A DNA stretch of 64,000 nucleotides from Mycobacterium sp. Root265. GTDB lineage: Bacteria; Actinomycetota; Actinomycetes; Mycobacteriales; Mycobacteriaceae. The notes below the pieces were generated by a model. The model had not been told where the DNA came from and searched no databases. It saw only the letters and a list, made by a program, of their open reading frames with translations. Within the stretch, counting starts at the first letter, position 1, and every line of letters starts with the position of its first letter. Positions 26,587 to 37,091 of the stretch are shown in pieces. The stretch is from positions 1-64,000 of the forward strand of contig NZ_LMJA01000015.1 in NCBI RefSeq assembly GCF_001428895.1, given 5' to 3'. Made by a program: the position numbers and the translations under genes.

Positions 26587-27030
26587 ATGAGCGCCTATCG
26601 GACCGTGGTGGTCGGCACGGACGGATCTGATTCGTCGCTGCGTGCGGTGGACCGGGCCGGGGAGATTGCCGGAGGGTCGGGTGCGCGCGTAGTCATCGCG
26701 ACCGCCTACTTCCCGCAGAGCGAGGATCATCACGCAGCCGATGTCCTCAAGGATGAGGGCTACAAGGCGACCGGCAACGCACCGATCTACGCGATCCTGC
26801 GCGAGGCGACCGATCGGGCGAAGGCCGCCGGTGCCACCGAAGTGGTGGAAAAGGCTGTCGTCGGCGCCCCCGTCGACGCGCTCGTCGAGCTCGCCGAGGC
26901 CGAGAAGGCCGACCTGCTGGTGGTCGGCAACGTCGGTCTGAGCACCATCGCGGGCCGCCTGCTCGGGTCGGTGCCCGCCAATGTGGCCCGCCGATCGAAG
27001 ATCGACGTGCTCATCGTGCACACGTCCTGA
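26587..27030 (+). CDS. universal stress protein, cAMP/ATP-binding type
   Basis: A 147-residue single-domain universal stress protein. The N-terminal strand VVVGTDGSDSS and the C-terminal nucleotide loop GNVGLSTIAGRLLGS (G-2x-G-9x-G-S) are complete, so it should bind adenine nucleotides. It matches Rv1636 of M. tuberculosis in sequence and position; that protein and its M. smegmatis counterpart are reported to bind cAMP tightly. ATG 26587 follows GGGAGGG. It is monocistronic with a strong terminator 19 bp downstream. Confidence 0.94.
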   Translation: MSAYRTVVVGTDGSDSSLRAVDRAGEIAGGSGARVVIATAYFPQSEDHHAADVLKDEGYKATGNAPIYAILREATDRAKAAGATEVVEKAVVGAPVDALVELAEAEKADLLVVGNVGLSTIAGRLLGSVPANVARRSKIDVLIVHTS

Positions 27031-27049
27031 CCTTCGTCAGACTCACCCG

Positions 27050-27096
27050 CCGAGGCCCGGCGTCACCCTCACCGGTGGCGCCGGGCCTCGGTTTTT
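27050..27096 (+). terminator. rho-independent terminator of the universal stress gene
   Basis: An 18-bp stem (CCGAGGCCCGGCG pairing with CGCCGGGCCTCGG, prolonged by TCACC/GGTGG) with a 6-nt loop and a TTTTT run. One of the two most canonical terminators in the window. Confidence 0.92.
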
Positions 27097-27149
27097 GGCG
27101 CGTGCGGGTTGATCTTTACAAATAGGCGCTCAAGTGTCACGGTGGTCGG

Positions 27150-28304
27150 GTGGACTTCTCCCGGGTCGAGCTGTCAGCCGAGGATGACGCATTCCGGCAG
27201 GAGTTGCGCGGCTTCCTTGCCGGGGTCGTCACCGAGGAGGTGCGGCGCCGAGACCGGGAGACCGGCGAGAACTTCGACGAGACAGTGCATCTGGCGCTCG
27301 GGGCGGCAGGCTATCTGGCCGCCGATTACCGGTCCGAGGTCGACGGTGGCTTCAGCGCCGTGCGCCGGCGCATCTGGGAACTGGAGATCGGCCGCGCCCG
27401 CACCCCGTGGTTCCATTGGGGCACAACGGCGATGGTCGCGAAGTCGGTGCAGGCCTTCGGTGCGCCAGAACTGGTGGCCCGGATACTGCCCGGAGTGCTC
27501 TCCGGCGAGCTGCGGCTCTGTCTGGGCTACACCGAGCCCGATGGCGGCTCGGACGTGGCAACCTGCAAGACACGTGCGACGCGAGAAGCGGATGGATCAG
27601 CGTGGATTGTCAATGGCTCCAAGATGTTCACCTCGAATGCCCAGAACGCCCAGTACGTCTTCCTGATCACCAACACCGACCCGGCCGCGCCGAAACATCA
27701 GAGCCTCACCATGTTCCTGGTGCCCATGGATGCGCCCGGCGTCGAGATCCAGCCCATCCGCACGGTCGACGGTGACCGCACCAACATCACCTTCTACACC
27801 GACGTGCGGGTCGACGACGAGTACCGCATCGGGGAAGTGAACGGAGGCTGGTCGGTGCTGCGCGAGGCGCTCAACGCCGAACACGGCACCATCGAGCGCG
27901 AGGCCGGCGGCCTGCAGAAGATCGCCACCATGACCGAGCACATCCTATTGACCGCCGATGCCGTCGACGGTGTTGCCCGCATCGTCGCGCCCGATCACCG
28001 GTTGGGCCGTGCGGTGGCGCGCCTGGAGGCGGCCATGAGTGCATCCGACATGTACGGCCGGGTCGCCATCGCACAGACCATGCGTGACATCGCGCCCGAT
28101 CTGATGGACCTGCTCGGCCCCGCGGGTGCGTTGCCGGTCGACACCCTGAGGGCCGCCGACAACGGGGGAGCCGAGCACATCTTCAGGCTGGCCGGCCCGA
28201 CCGGTATCTACGGCGGAACCCTGGAAGTCTTCCGCAACATGATCGCGCAGCACGCTCTCGGCCTGCAGCGGCCGATTTACGCTCCGCCGAAAGGAGTTCG
28301 ATGA
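27150..28304 (+). CDS. acyl-CoA dehydrogenase
   Basis: A 384-residue acyl-CoA dehydrogenase. FAD-binding signatures LCLGYTEPDGGSD and the following WIVNGSKMFTSNAQNA are typical, and the C-terminal GIYGGTLEVFRNMIAQ corresponds to the segment around the FAD/catalytic glutamate of the family. Substrate chain length cannot be told. The GTG at 27150 gives MDFSRVELSAEDDAF, a normal N-terminus. The stop overlaps the next gene's start (ATGA), so it works with a F420-type oxidoreductase. Confidence 0.88.
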   Translation: MDFSRVELSAEDDAFRQELRGFLAGVVTEEVRRRDRETGENFDETVHLALGAAGYLAADYRSEVDGGFSAVRRRIWELEIGRARTPWFHWGTTAMVAKSVQAFGAPELVARILPGVLSGELRLCLGYTEPDGGSDVATCKTRATREADGSAWIVNGSKMFTSNAQNAQYVFLITNTDPAAPKHQSLTMFLVPMDAPGVEIQPIRTVDGDRTNITFYTDVRVDDEYRIGEVNGGWSVLREALNAEHGTIEREAGGLQKIATMTEHILLTADAVDGVARIVAPDHRLGRAVARLEAAMSASDMYGRVAIAQTMRDIAPDLMDLLGPAGALPVDTLRAADNGGAEHIFRLAGPTGIYGGTLEVFRNMIAQHALGLQRPIYAPPKGVR

Positions 28305-29215
28305 AGTTCGCGTTCACCCATCCGATGCACAGCCATCCCTACAACCCGGAACTGGTCAACGGCGCCGGTGTGGCGGCGGTGGCCGCCGCCGCCGAAGCCG
28401 CGGGGTTCGGTGGGTTCGGTTTCACCGATCATCCCGCGCCGACCCAGCGATGGCTGGACGCCGGCGGACACGACGCCCTGGATCCCTTCGTGGCCATGGG
28501 ATTCGCTGCGGCGCACACCACCACGCTGCGGCTCATCCCGAACGTGGTGGTACTGCCCTACCGGAACCCGTTCGTCGTCGCCAAGGCCGGTGCGACGCTG
28601 GATCTGCTCTCGGGCGGCCGATTCACCCTCGCCGTCGGAGTGGGCTATCTCAAGCGCGAATTTGCTTCGCTCGGTGTTGATTTCGACGAACGCAGCGCAT
28701 TGGTCGAAGAGGCGCTGCAGGTCATCAGGGCGGTCTGGAGCGCAGATGACATCAGCTTCGAGGGCAGGCATTTCACCGCCGCAGGCATCACCGCGCACCC
28801 CCGGCCCACCTCGCCGCCGCCGATCTGGATCGGCGGCAACACCGCCGCGGCACGTCGCCGCGTCGCCGAATACGGTGACGGCTGGTGTCCGTTCCCGGCG
28901 GCCGGCGTGCTGGCCCAGACCGCGCGGACCGACCCGATGGATTCGCTGGAGACCTTGACCGCGGGAATCGAGGATCTGCGCCGGCGCCTCGACGGGGCGG
29001 GCCGGGACCCGGCGACGGTGGACATCACCTTCAGCAACGCCGTCGGTGGGGTGCCCGGTACCGAGTCCTTCGACGCCTCCGCGTATCTGGGCGGTGTTCA
29101 GCAGCTCGCCGATCTGGGGGTGACCTGGATTCAGGTCCAGGTGCCCGGCGACAGCCTGGCGCACGCGACCGACGTCATCGCCCAGTTCGGTGAGCAGGTC
29201 ATCGCGAAGCTCTGA
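28301..29215 (+). CDS. LLM-class F420-dependent oxidoreductase
   Basis: A 304-residue luciferase-like TIM-barrel oxidoreductase. FGFTDHPAP, VVVLPYRNPFVVAKAGATLD and GRFTLAVGVGYLKREFASLG are hallmark blocks of mycobacterial F420-dependent LLM enzymes. Coenzyme F420 is abundant in mycobacteria and such enzymes reduce or oxidise alcohols, ketones or lipid intermediates. It is coupled to the acyl-CoA dehydrogenase by a 4-bp overlap. Substrate unknown. Confidence 0.88.
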   Translation: MKFAFTHPMHSHPYNPELVNGAGVAAVAAAAEAAGFGGFGFTDHPAPTQRWLDAGGHDALDPFVAMGFAAAHTTTLRLIPNVVVLPYRNPFVVAKAGATLDLLSGGRFTLAVGVGYLKREFASLGVDFDERSALVEEALQVIRAVWSADDISFEGRHFTAAGITAHPRPTSPPPIWIGGNTAAARRRVAEYGDGWCPFPAAGVLAQTARTDPMDSLETLTAGIEDLRRRLDGAGRDPATVDITFSNAVGGVPGTESFDASAYLGGVQQLADLGVTWIQVQVPGDSLAHATDVIAQFGEQVIAKL

Positions 29216-29218
29216 CGC

Positions 29219-29731
29219 TCACCAGCCCATCGATCCGGGAATGCCCTTGAACGGCCCGGTGACCCAGCTGGTGATCCAGCCGCCATAAAAACCACCCGGC
29301 TGGGGAAGGACGTCTTCGCCGTTGACCGTGCAGCGATCAACCGCGGCGGCCATCACCGCGAGAGCCCCGGTCAGCGGCGCGAACCCGGCGGTCGGTGACA
29401 GGTACGTCCACGCCGCCCGTGGCGCCACGGTGTCCCCGGCGACCAGGTCGAAGTAGGCGGCCTGACCCTTCCATTCACACCACGACGAGCCGGGGGCGTC
29501 CCGCAGCGCGCCGGGAAGGAAGGCCGCCCGCGGCAGGTAGTACGTGGGCGGATGGCTGGTTTCCAGCACCCGCCAGCCACGGTCCGTCGACGCGATCCGT
29601 TCGCCGCCGAGGTCGATGGTGATCGAGCCGCGGAACTCCTCGAGTCGCGGCGGGCGCGGGTAGTCCCAGACAGACTCCTGGCCGGGGCCGGGTTTGTCGG
29701 GCGCGGGTCTCACCATCCGCGTTGTTTCCAC
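29219..29731 (-). CDS. DUF427 domain protein
   Basis: A 170-residue DUF427 protein. PGQESVWDYPRPPRLEEF, then VLETSHPPTYYLP, SSWCEWKGQAAYFD and FYGGWITS are the family's conserved blocks. The fold is a small beta-barrel; function is unknown. Starts are possible at GTG 29731 or ATG 29716; either overlaps or abuts the stop of the upstream metallo-hydrolase at 29710-29712, so the two are probably one transcript. The 3' end is 3 bp from the convergent F420 gene. Confidence 0.82.
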   Translation of the reverse strand: METTRMVRPAPDKPGPGQESVWDYPRPPRLEEFRGSITIDLGGERIASTDRGWRVLETSHPPTYYLPRAAFLPGALRDAPGSSWCEWKGQAAYFDLVAGDTVAPRAAWTYLSPTAGFAPLTGALAVMAAAVDRCTVNGEDVLPQPGGFYGGWITSWVTGPFKGIPGSMGW

Positions 29732-30384
29732 TCGGCCAGGTGCGGTCGTTCGGCGCCCAGGGTGGTGTCATCGCCATGGCCGGGGTAGACCACGGTGGAA
29801 TCCGGGTATACGTCGAACACCTTGCTCGACACGTCGCCGAGCAGCCGGTCGAAGTCACCGTCCTTCCAGGTCTTGCCGACCCCGCCGGGGAACAGGCAAT
29901 CCCCGGTGAACAGATGGGTGACCTCACCGTCGGCGCCCTTGAGGGCGAGAGCGACCGAGCCCTCGGTATGACCTTGGAGGTGAATGACGTCGAACGTGAG
30001 TTCGCCGACGGTGACGGTGTCGCCATCGGCGAGGATGCGGTCCGGTGCGACGGGCAGCGGCTCGGCGTCCAGCGCATGGGCCGCGGTCGGTGCGCCGGTG
30101 GCCTCGGTCACAGCCTGCAGGGCCTGCCAGTGGTCGTAGTGCTGGTGGCTGGTCACGATCAGCGCGACGTCGGGGGCGTGTTCCCCGATCAGCTCGACGA
30201 GCTGGTCGGCGTCATTGGCGGCGTCGATGAGCAGGGTTTTTCCGGTCGAGGAACACGAGATGAGGTAAGCGTTGTTGTCCATCGGGCCGACCGAAGCTTT
30301 GACGATGGTCGCTGCGGGCAGGGTGCGCCGTGCCGCGGTACCGGGCTCGACATGGCCGGTGTAGTTCTCGACGAGGGCTGTCAT
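29710..30384 (-). CDS. metallo-beta-lactamase-fold hydrolase (glyoxalase II-like)
   Basis: A 224-residue MBL-fold hydrolase. Metal ligands: the HQHYDH motif, the later histidine in LQGHTEGS, the aspartate in FTGDCLFP and the final VYPGHGDD. Glyoxalase II-like members hydrolyse thioesters or related substrates. It sits next to uvrA, as Rv1637c does in M. tuberculosis, and is divergent from uvrA. The ATG at 30384 is chosen over a GTG nine bases upstream. Confidence 0.9.
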   Translation of the reverse strand: MTALVENYTGHVEPGTAARRTLPAATIVKASVGPMDNNAYLISCSSTGKTLLIDAANDADQLVELIGEHAPDVALIVTSHQHYDHWQALQAVTEATGAPTAAHALDAEPLPVAPDRILADGDTVTVGELTFDVIHLQGHTEGSVALALKGADGEVTHLFTGDCLFPGGVGKTWKDGDFDRLLGDVSSKVFDVYPDSTVVYPGHGDDTTLGAERPHLAEWKQRGW

Positions 30385-30482
30385 TCGTCCCACGCTATCC
30401 GGCTCGACTCCGGCTTGTCGGTGGGTGCACCTAGCATTGGCCGTGAGTTCTTGTGCCTTGGGCAGGACTGAAAAGGGGAAGT

Positions 30483-33390
<2,908 letters not shown>

Positions 33391-33401
<11 letters not shown>

Positions 33402-34188
33402 TCCCTACCGCTGAGGACAGCAGCCGGGCGGCTGCCAGGCCGCTCGGCTGGGCCCCGTCGGACAGCACGCTGAAATAGACGTGGTCGGCGCCGGCCGCCA
33501 GGTGCTGCCGGGCGCGGGCCGCGATGCCGGAAGCACTGCCCCAGGCGATCACCCTGTCCACCAGGGCATCGCTGAGCGTCTCGATATCACGTTCGGTAAA
33601 GCCTTGTCGGCGTGCCGAATCGGCGTAACTACGCATACCCATCAGAAACCGCAGGGGTGTGCGGGCCGTCTCCCTGGCCGTGTCGGGATCGGTGTCGAGG
33701 ACCGCGTACAGGCCGACGATCAGCTGCGCGCCGTCGCCGAGCCGCTGCCGCGTCCGCATGGTGTAGTCCGGAGTGATCATCCCCGGCATGGCGCCGGCGA
33801 AACGATCCCGGGCGACGGCCAGTGTGCGCGGGCCGAATGCCGCCAGCAGGCGCCGGTTTCGGGGTATCGGATCCAGGTCGTCCAGGTACTCGGACAGTGC
33901 TGCCAGCGGTTTGTGTTGCGATGAGCCCAGTCCGATCATCAGCCGGCCCGGTGCCGTCACCTCGGCGCGGCGGTACAGCGCGATCACCGCGTCGGTGCCG
34001 TACACGTCAGGCGGGATGATGGCGGGCGCGATCACCGCACGCGCGGTGGCGGCCAGCAGATCGGTCAGGACATCGAGACGGTCGATCTGGCCGCCGTTGA
34101 CCCACAGCGTACGAAACCCGAGATCCTCGATCTCGCGGGCATGGGCAGATGTGGGGTCGACGGTGAATCCATAGCGGCCGAGTTCCAT
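33391..34188 (-). CDS. LLM-class F420-dependent oxidoreductase (TIGR03620-like)
   Basis: A 265-residue luciferase-like enzyme. [12 protein letters not shown] at the N-terminus, then [26 protein letters not shown] and [11 protein letters not shown] near the end fit the F420-dependent TIGR03620-type subfamily common in mycobacteria. The start ATG 34188 is preceded by a weak purine stretch; an ORF continues 7 codons upstream without support. Convergent with uvrA, overlapping by 11 bp. Substrate unknown. Confidence 0.82.
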
Positions 34189-34263
34189 GCCGCCACGGTA
34201 GAACCGCAACGTTGGTTGAGGTCAAGAGCTGTGGCTTGGCACTAAACTGGCACCAGTCGGATC

Positions 34264-34908
34264 ATGTGGTACGAGACGGGGATCGTGGTGGCGGTAGCGG
34301 GCGACTGGACGGTATTTCCGCGAAAAGGATTGGGAAAGCTGGAATTCGGCATGTCTACGGCGCAGGTGGACGCGCTGTCCGGTACATACGGAGCCGTAAC
34401 AGGTCGCGGCGACGATCGGATTCCGGATGACCTGCTCCGCGACACGCTGGAGAAATTCGGCGACGCGATGAGCGAGGAAGAGAAACAGGCCCTGATCGCC
34501 GTCTATGCGGAAAGCGGCCCATCCGGTGACAGCGTGACCGAAACGCGTGGCAATCCGGGCCTCGTCCTCGGTTACCGGGCCGACCGCCTCGTCGAGATCA
34601 TGCCGGCAACGAATCAGCGCCCGCTGGTTCTCGAGGGCAAGGACATCCTGTCGCTCAGCGGACTGGAGTCGCTGGCACTGTTGGAGCGGCTCAATCGCGG
34701 CCCCGGCCGCTACGCCGATACCGAGGCGGCGTTCGACAACCTCGCCATCTCGGCGGATGGCTTCTGTGTCACCGACCGGGCAGCAGCCCAGGTGCGCGCG
34801 CTGGACGACTCCGACGAGCGGTTCGTGGGGCGCACCGTGACCTTGCGGCTGGAACCCTATCTACCCGAGGGCGAGATGGACCGTTTCATCTATCGGGCTC
34901 TGGGTTAG
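34264..34908 (+). CDS. unrecognised 214-residue protein
   Basis: A protein I do not recognise. It reads as a soluble, acidic alpha/beta protein (for example GKLEFGMSTAQVDAL, EEEKQALIAVYAE, RADRLVEIMPATN), with no signal peptide or membrane segment. The upstream region is less GC-rich and holds a TAAACT hexamer at 34243-34248. The start could be ATG 34264 or GTG 34285. The GMSxxxVxALLG-like phrase near residue 29 is seen in some immunity or regulatory proteins, but this is not enough for a call. Confidence 0.6.
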   Translation: MWYETGIVVAVAGDWTVFPRKGLGKLEFGMSTAQVDALSGTYGAVTGRGDDRIPDDLLRDTLEKFGDAMSEEEKQALIAVYAESGPSGDSVTETRGNPGLVLGYRADRLVEIMPATNQRPLVLEGKDILSLSGLESLALLERLNRGPGRYADTEAAFDNLAISADGFCVTDRAAAQVRALDDSDERFVGRTVTLRLEPYLPEGEMDRFIYRALG

Positions 34909-34914
34909 TCCCGA

Positions 34915-36072
34915 TCAGCTCTTCGACAGCGGCGAGGGGAACCGTGGTTTGATCACCGCTCCGCCGAGCCATTCGGTCAGCTCATCGGCCTTGCGCTGCA
35001 ACGCCTTCTGGGTCCTGCGGCTGACATCGGTGACGATCTGCAGTTCGACCCGTCCATCGCCGGATTGCCGCCAGCCACCGACCACCCGGCCGTCCGCCCA
35101 CGCCGTGGGCCCGGCGTTGCCGCGGTTGTCGAACACCTGATCGCGCAGCCCCTCCAGGTACCAGTCGCGGTCGACCCAGCCCATGGTCGTGACATCCAGA
35201 CCGGGCAGCAGCGCGCACCACGGCTCGGCAGCCGGTTCCGGGTCCAGGTCATCGGGCAGCGCCACCGCCGGCGTGCCGTGCAGGTCCACCTCGACCGCAC
35301 CGATGTCGGCCAGCGCACGCCGGGTCCAGGTCAGGGTATGGCCGAACCACCACTTGATGTCGGCGACGGTGGCGGGGCCGAAAGCGCGCAGCCAGATGCG
35401 CACCAACTCCGCGCTGGCGGCGTCGGGCTCGGCGGCATCCGATGTCTCGAGCCAGGACGCGGCAGATACCCACAGCGGACGCGATGATGTCCAGCCGCCC
35501 TGGTTCGGTCCGCGGACCACCTGGCCCCGGACTGCGAGCACGGTGATGACCCGCGGCGACAGGGGAGTGTCTCCGCCCCAAGGCTTCCCGGGTGCCGGAT
35601 CATACGTCCCCGCCAGTTCCGGCAACGCCGTGCGCAGCTGGGTCGCGCCGGTCGGACCGTTGGCCTCCAGATACGCCAGCACCGCCGCGCATGCGGTGCG
35701 CAACCACTCGGCGCCGTCGGTGGCCACCCCGGCCTTCTCGACGTCGGCGATCAACTTGCGGCTCTCGCTGTCGGCCACCCGGTCACTGGATGCTGCCTGC
35801 ACCGCCGAAATACCGTCGGCCCGCACCACCCACAGCGTGCGGCGCATCGCGAGATGTTTGACCAGCGTCCGCTCCCGGTAGAGCGTGGCATCCAGATCGG
35901 CACGGTCGAAACCCGGAATCCTGGCCCACAGCGACAGATACGGGGTGGCCGGATCGGTGGCGTGCAGACCCACCAATGCCGATGTCACCGTCGCCGCATC
36001 GGTTCCTTGATCGCCGAGAAAGTGCCGCCGGGCCAACCGGGCGCGCCTCTCGGCAAGGGTGAACGAACGCAC
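34915..36072 (-). CDS. winged-helix DNA-binding protein, AlkZ/YcaQ-like (HTH_42)
   Basis: A 385-residue HTH_42 protein, the fold of AlkZ and YcaQ DNA glycosylases that excise crosslinks or alkylated bases. ARRHFLGDQG, VGLHATDPATPYLSLWAR, HLAMRRTLWVV and the C-terminal WADGRVVGGW are family blocks. In AlkZ the catalytic motif in this place is QxQ; here it reads HAT, so catalysis may differ or be absent. The GTG at 36072 overlaps the upstream gene's stop by one base. Mycobacteria carry several such paralogues. Confidence 0.8.
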   Translation of the reverse strand: MRSFTLAERRARLARRHFLGDQGTDAATVTSALVGLHATDPATPYLSLWARIPGFDRADLDATLYRERTLVKHLAMRRTLWVVRADGISAVQAASSDRVADSESRKLIADVEKAGVATDGAEWLRTACAAVLAYLEANGPTGATQLRTALPELAGTYDPAPGKPWGGDTPLSPRVITVLAVRGQVVRGPNQGGWTSSRPLWVSAASWLETSDAAEPDAASAELVRIWLRAFGPATVADIKWWFGHTLTWTRRALADIGAVEVDLHGTPAVALPDDLDPEPAAEPWCALLPGLDVTTMGWVDRDWYLEGLRDQVFDNRGNAGPTAWADGRVVGGWRQSGDGRVELQIVTDVSRRTQKALQRKADELTEWLGGAVIKPRFPSPLSKS

Positions 36073-36386
36073 TAGTCGCGGTTCATCGATTCGCGGATCT
36101 GCTTGAGCCGCTCGGCGGCTGCCTGCTGCCGCGCCTCGTACTGCTCGGCCACCGACCGGCCCTCGGGGGTGTCCTCGGCCAGTTCCACCGCACCGATGGC
36201 GGTGCCGAAGCGGTTCTCGATCTTCTCGCGCACCGAATCGAAGGTCGGCACGCCGGCAGCGGTGTAGCCGGTATCGACCGGGACGGCAGTGAGTTCCACC
36301 GGGGCCTGCGTGGCGGGCACGTCCTCCGCCGGAACGACCTCGGCATCGATCGGGTCACCCGCAGAAGGCTGCTGGTCATCGGGCAT
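36072..36386 (-). CDS. small acidic conserved hypothetical protein
   Basis: A 104-residue hydrophilic, acidic protein (MPDDQQPSAGDPIDAEVV at the start). The second half is helical and charged (FDSVREKIENRFGTAIGAVE, then VAEQYEARQQAAAERLKQI), likely a coiled coil. No family recognised with confidence. It is coupled to the winged-helix gene by a one-base overlap and is divergent from the lipoprotein gene. Confidence 0.7.
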   Translation of the reverse strand: MPDDQQPSAGDPIDAEVVPAEDVPATQAPVELTAVPVDTGYTAAGVPTFDSVREKIENRFGTAIGAVELAEDTPEGRSVAEQYEARQQAAAERLKQIRESMNRD

Positions 36387-36495
36387 GACGCCACCGTACC
36401 TCCTGGAGAAGTTTGGGATCGGTAGCGATTCGGCGCGGATGTACTTGCCCCACGACGGCGCCACAGGGGCGGCGGCGAATGAAAAGGACATAGAC

Positions 36496-36996
36496 ATGAC
36501 GAAGAATCGCGTTCTGGCCGCCGGGATCGGGATGCTCGCCACCGCGGCGGTACTGGTGGGTTGCTCGGATGACAAGGCCGGCGAACCCGCCGCGTCGAGT
36601 TCCGGCAACGGCAGCAGCGCCGCGCAGGTCGCCAGCGGCGGCAGCACCGAGGTCAAGGTGGAGGGCCAGGACCTGGCCGGCCTGGACCTCAAGTCGGTGA
36701 CCTGCGTCAAGGCCGGCGGCAAGATCAACGTGGCCAGCGCCGCCATCGGTGGCCAGCAGGGCCTCGGCGTCGTGATGACCGACGATGCCGCTCCCAAGGT
36801 CGAGTCGATCGGACTGGTGGTCGACGGTAACGCCCTCGCCGTCGCCTCGATGGCCGGCGCGAGCAGCGGAACGGCCGACGTCAAGGTCGACGGCAGTACC
36901 TACACCATCACCGGTGAGGCTGTCGGTGCCGACATGAAGAACCCGATGGCGGGGATGATCACCAAGAAGTTCGAGATCAAGGTCGACTGCAGCTGA
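36496..36996 (+). CDS. 19-kDa lipoprotein, LpqH family
   Basis: A 166-residue lipoprotein. The signal peptide ends in the lipobox LVGC with Cys23 to be lipidated, followed by a Ser/Gly-rich linker and the LpqH-type beta-sandwich (VKVEGQDLAGLDLKSVTCVKAGG ... TITGEAVGADMKNP), ending VDCS, so one disulfide is likely. LpqH proteins are cell-envelope lipoproteins that trigger TLR2. ATG 36496 follows AAAAGGA. A strong hairpin terminator follows. Confidence 0.88.
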   Translation: MTKNRVLAAGIGMLATAAVLVGCSDDKAGEPAASSSGNGSSAAQVASGGSTEVKVEGQDLAGLDLKSVTCVKAGGKINVASAAIGGQQGLGVVMTDDAAPKVESIGLVVDGNALAVASMAGASSGTADVKVDGSTYTITGEAVGADMKNPMAGMITKKFEIKVDCS

Positions 36997-37038
36997 CCGG
37001 CGCCTCCCGGGGCGGGCCAGGCGACGGGAACACCGTCG

Positions 37039-37070
37039 GGCGGCGGGCGCGGAGCCGCGTCCGCCGCCTT
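37039..37070 (+). terminator. hairpin terminator after the LpqH-type gene
   Basis: A 14-bp stem (GGCGGCGGGCGCGG at 37039-37052 with its complement at 37055-37068, one G-U pair) around a two-base turn. Very stable, with only TT after it. It separates the lipoprotein gene from the CHAT cluster. Confidence 0.75.
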
Positions 37071-37091
37071 CGCCCGTCCTATGATGACGCG

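Noticed and set aside
30385-30482. LexA/SOS box before uvrA
   Set aside because: No convincing TCGAAC-N4-GTTCGA-like palindrome is visible in the gap.
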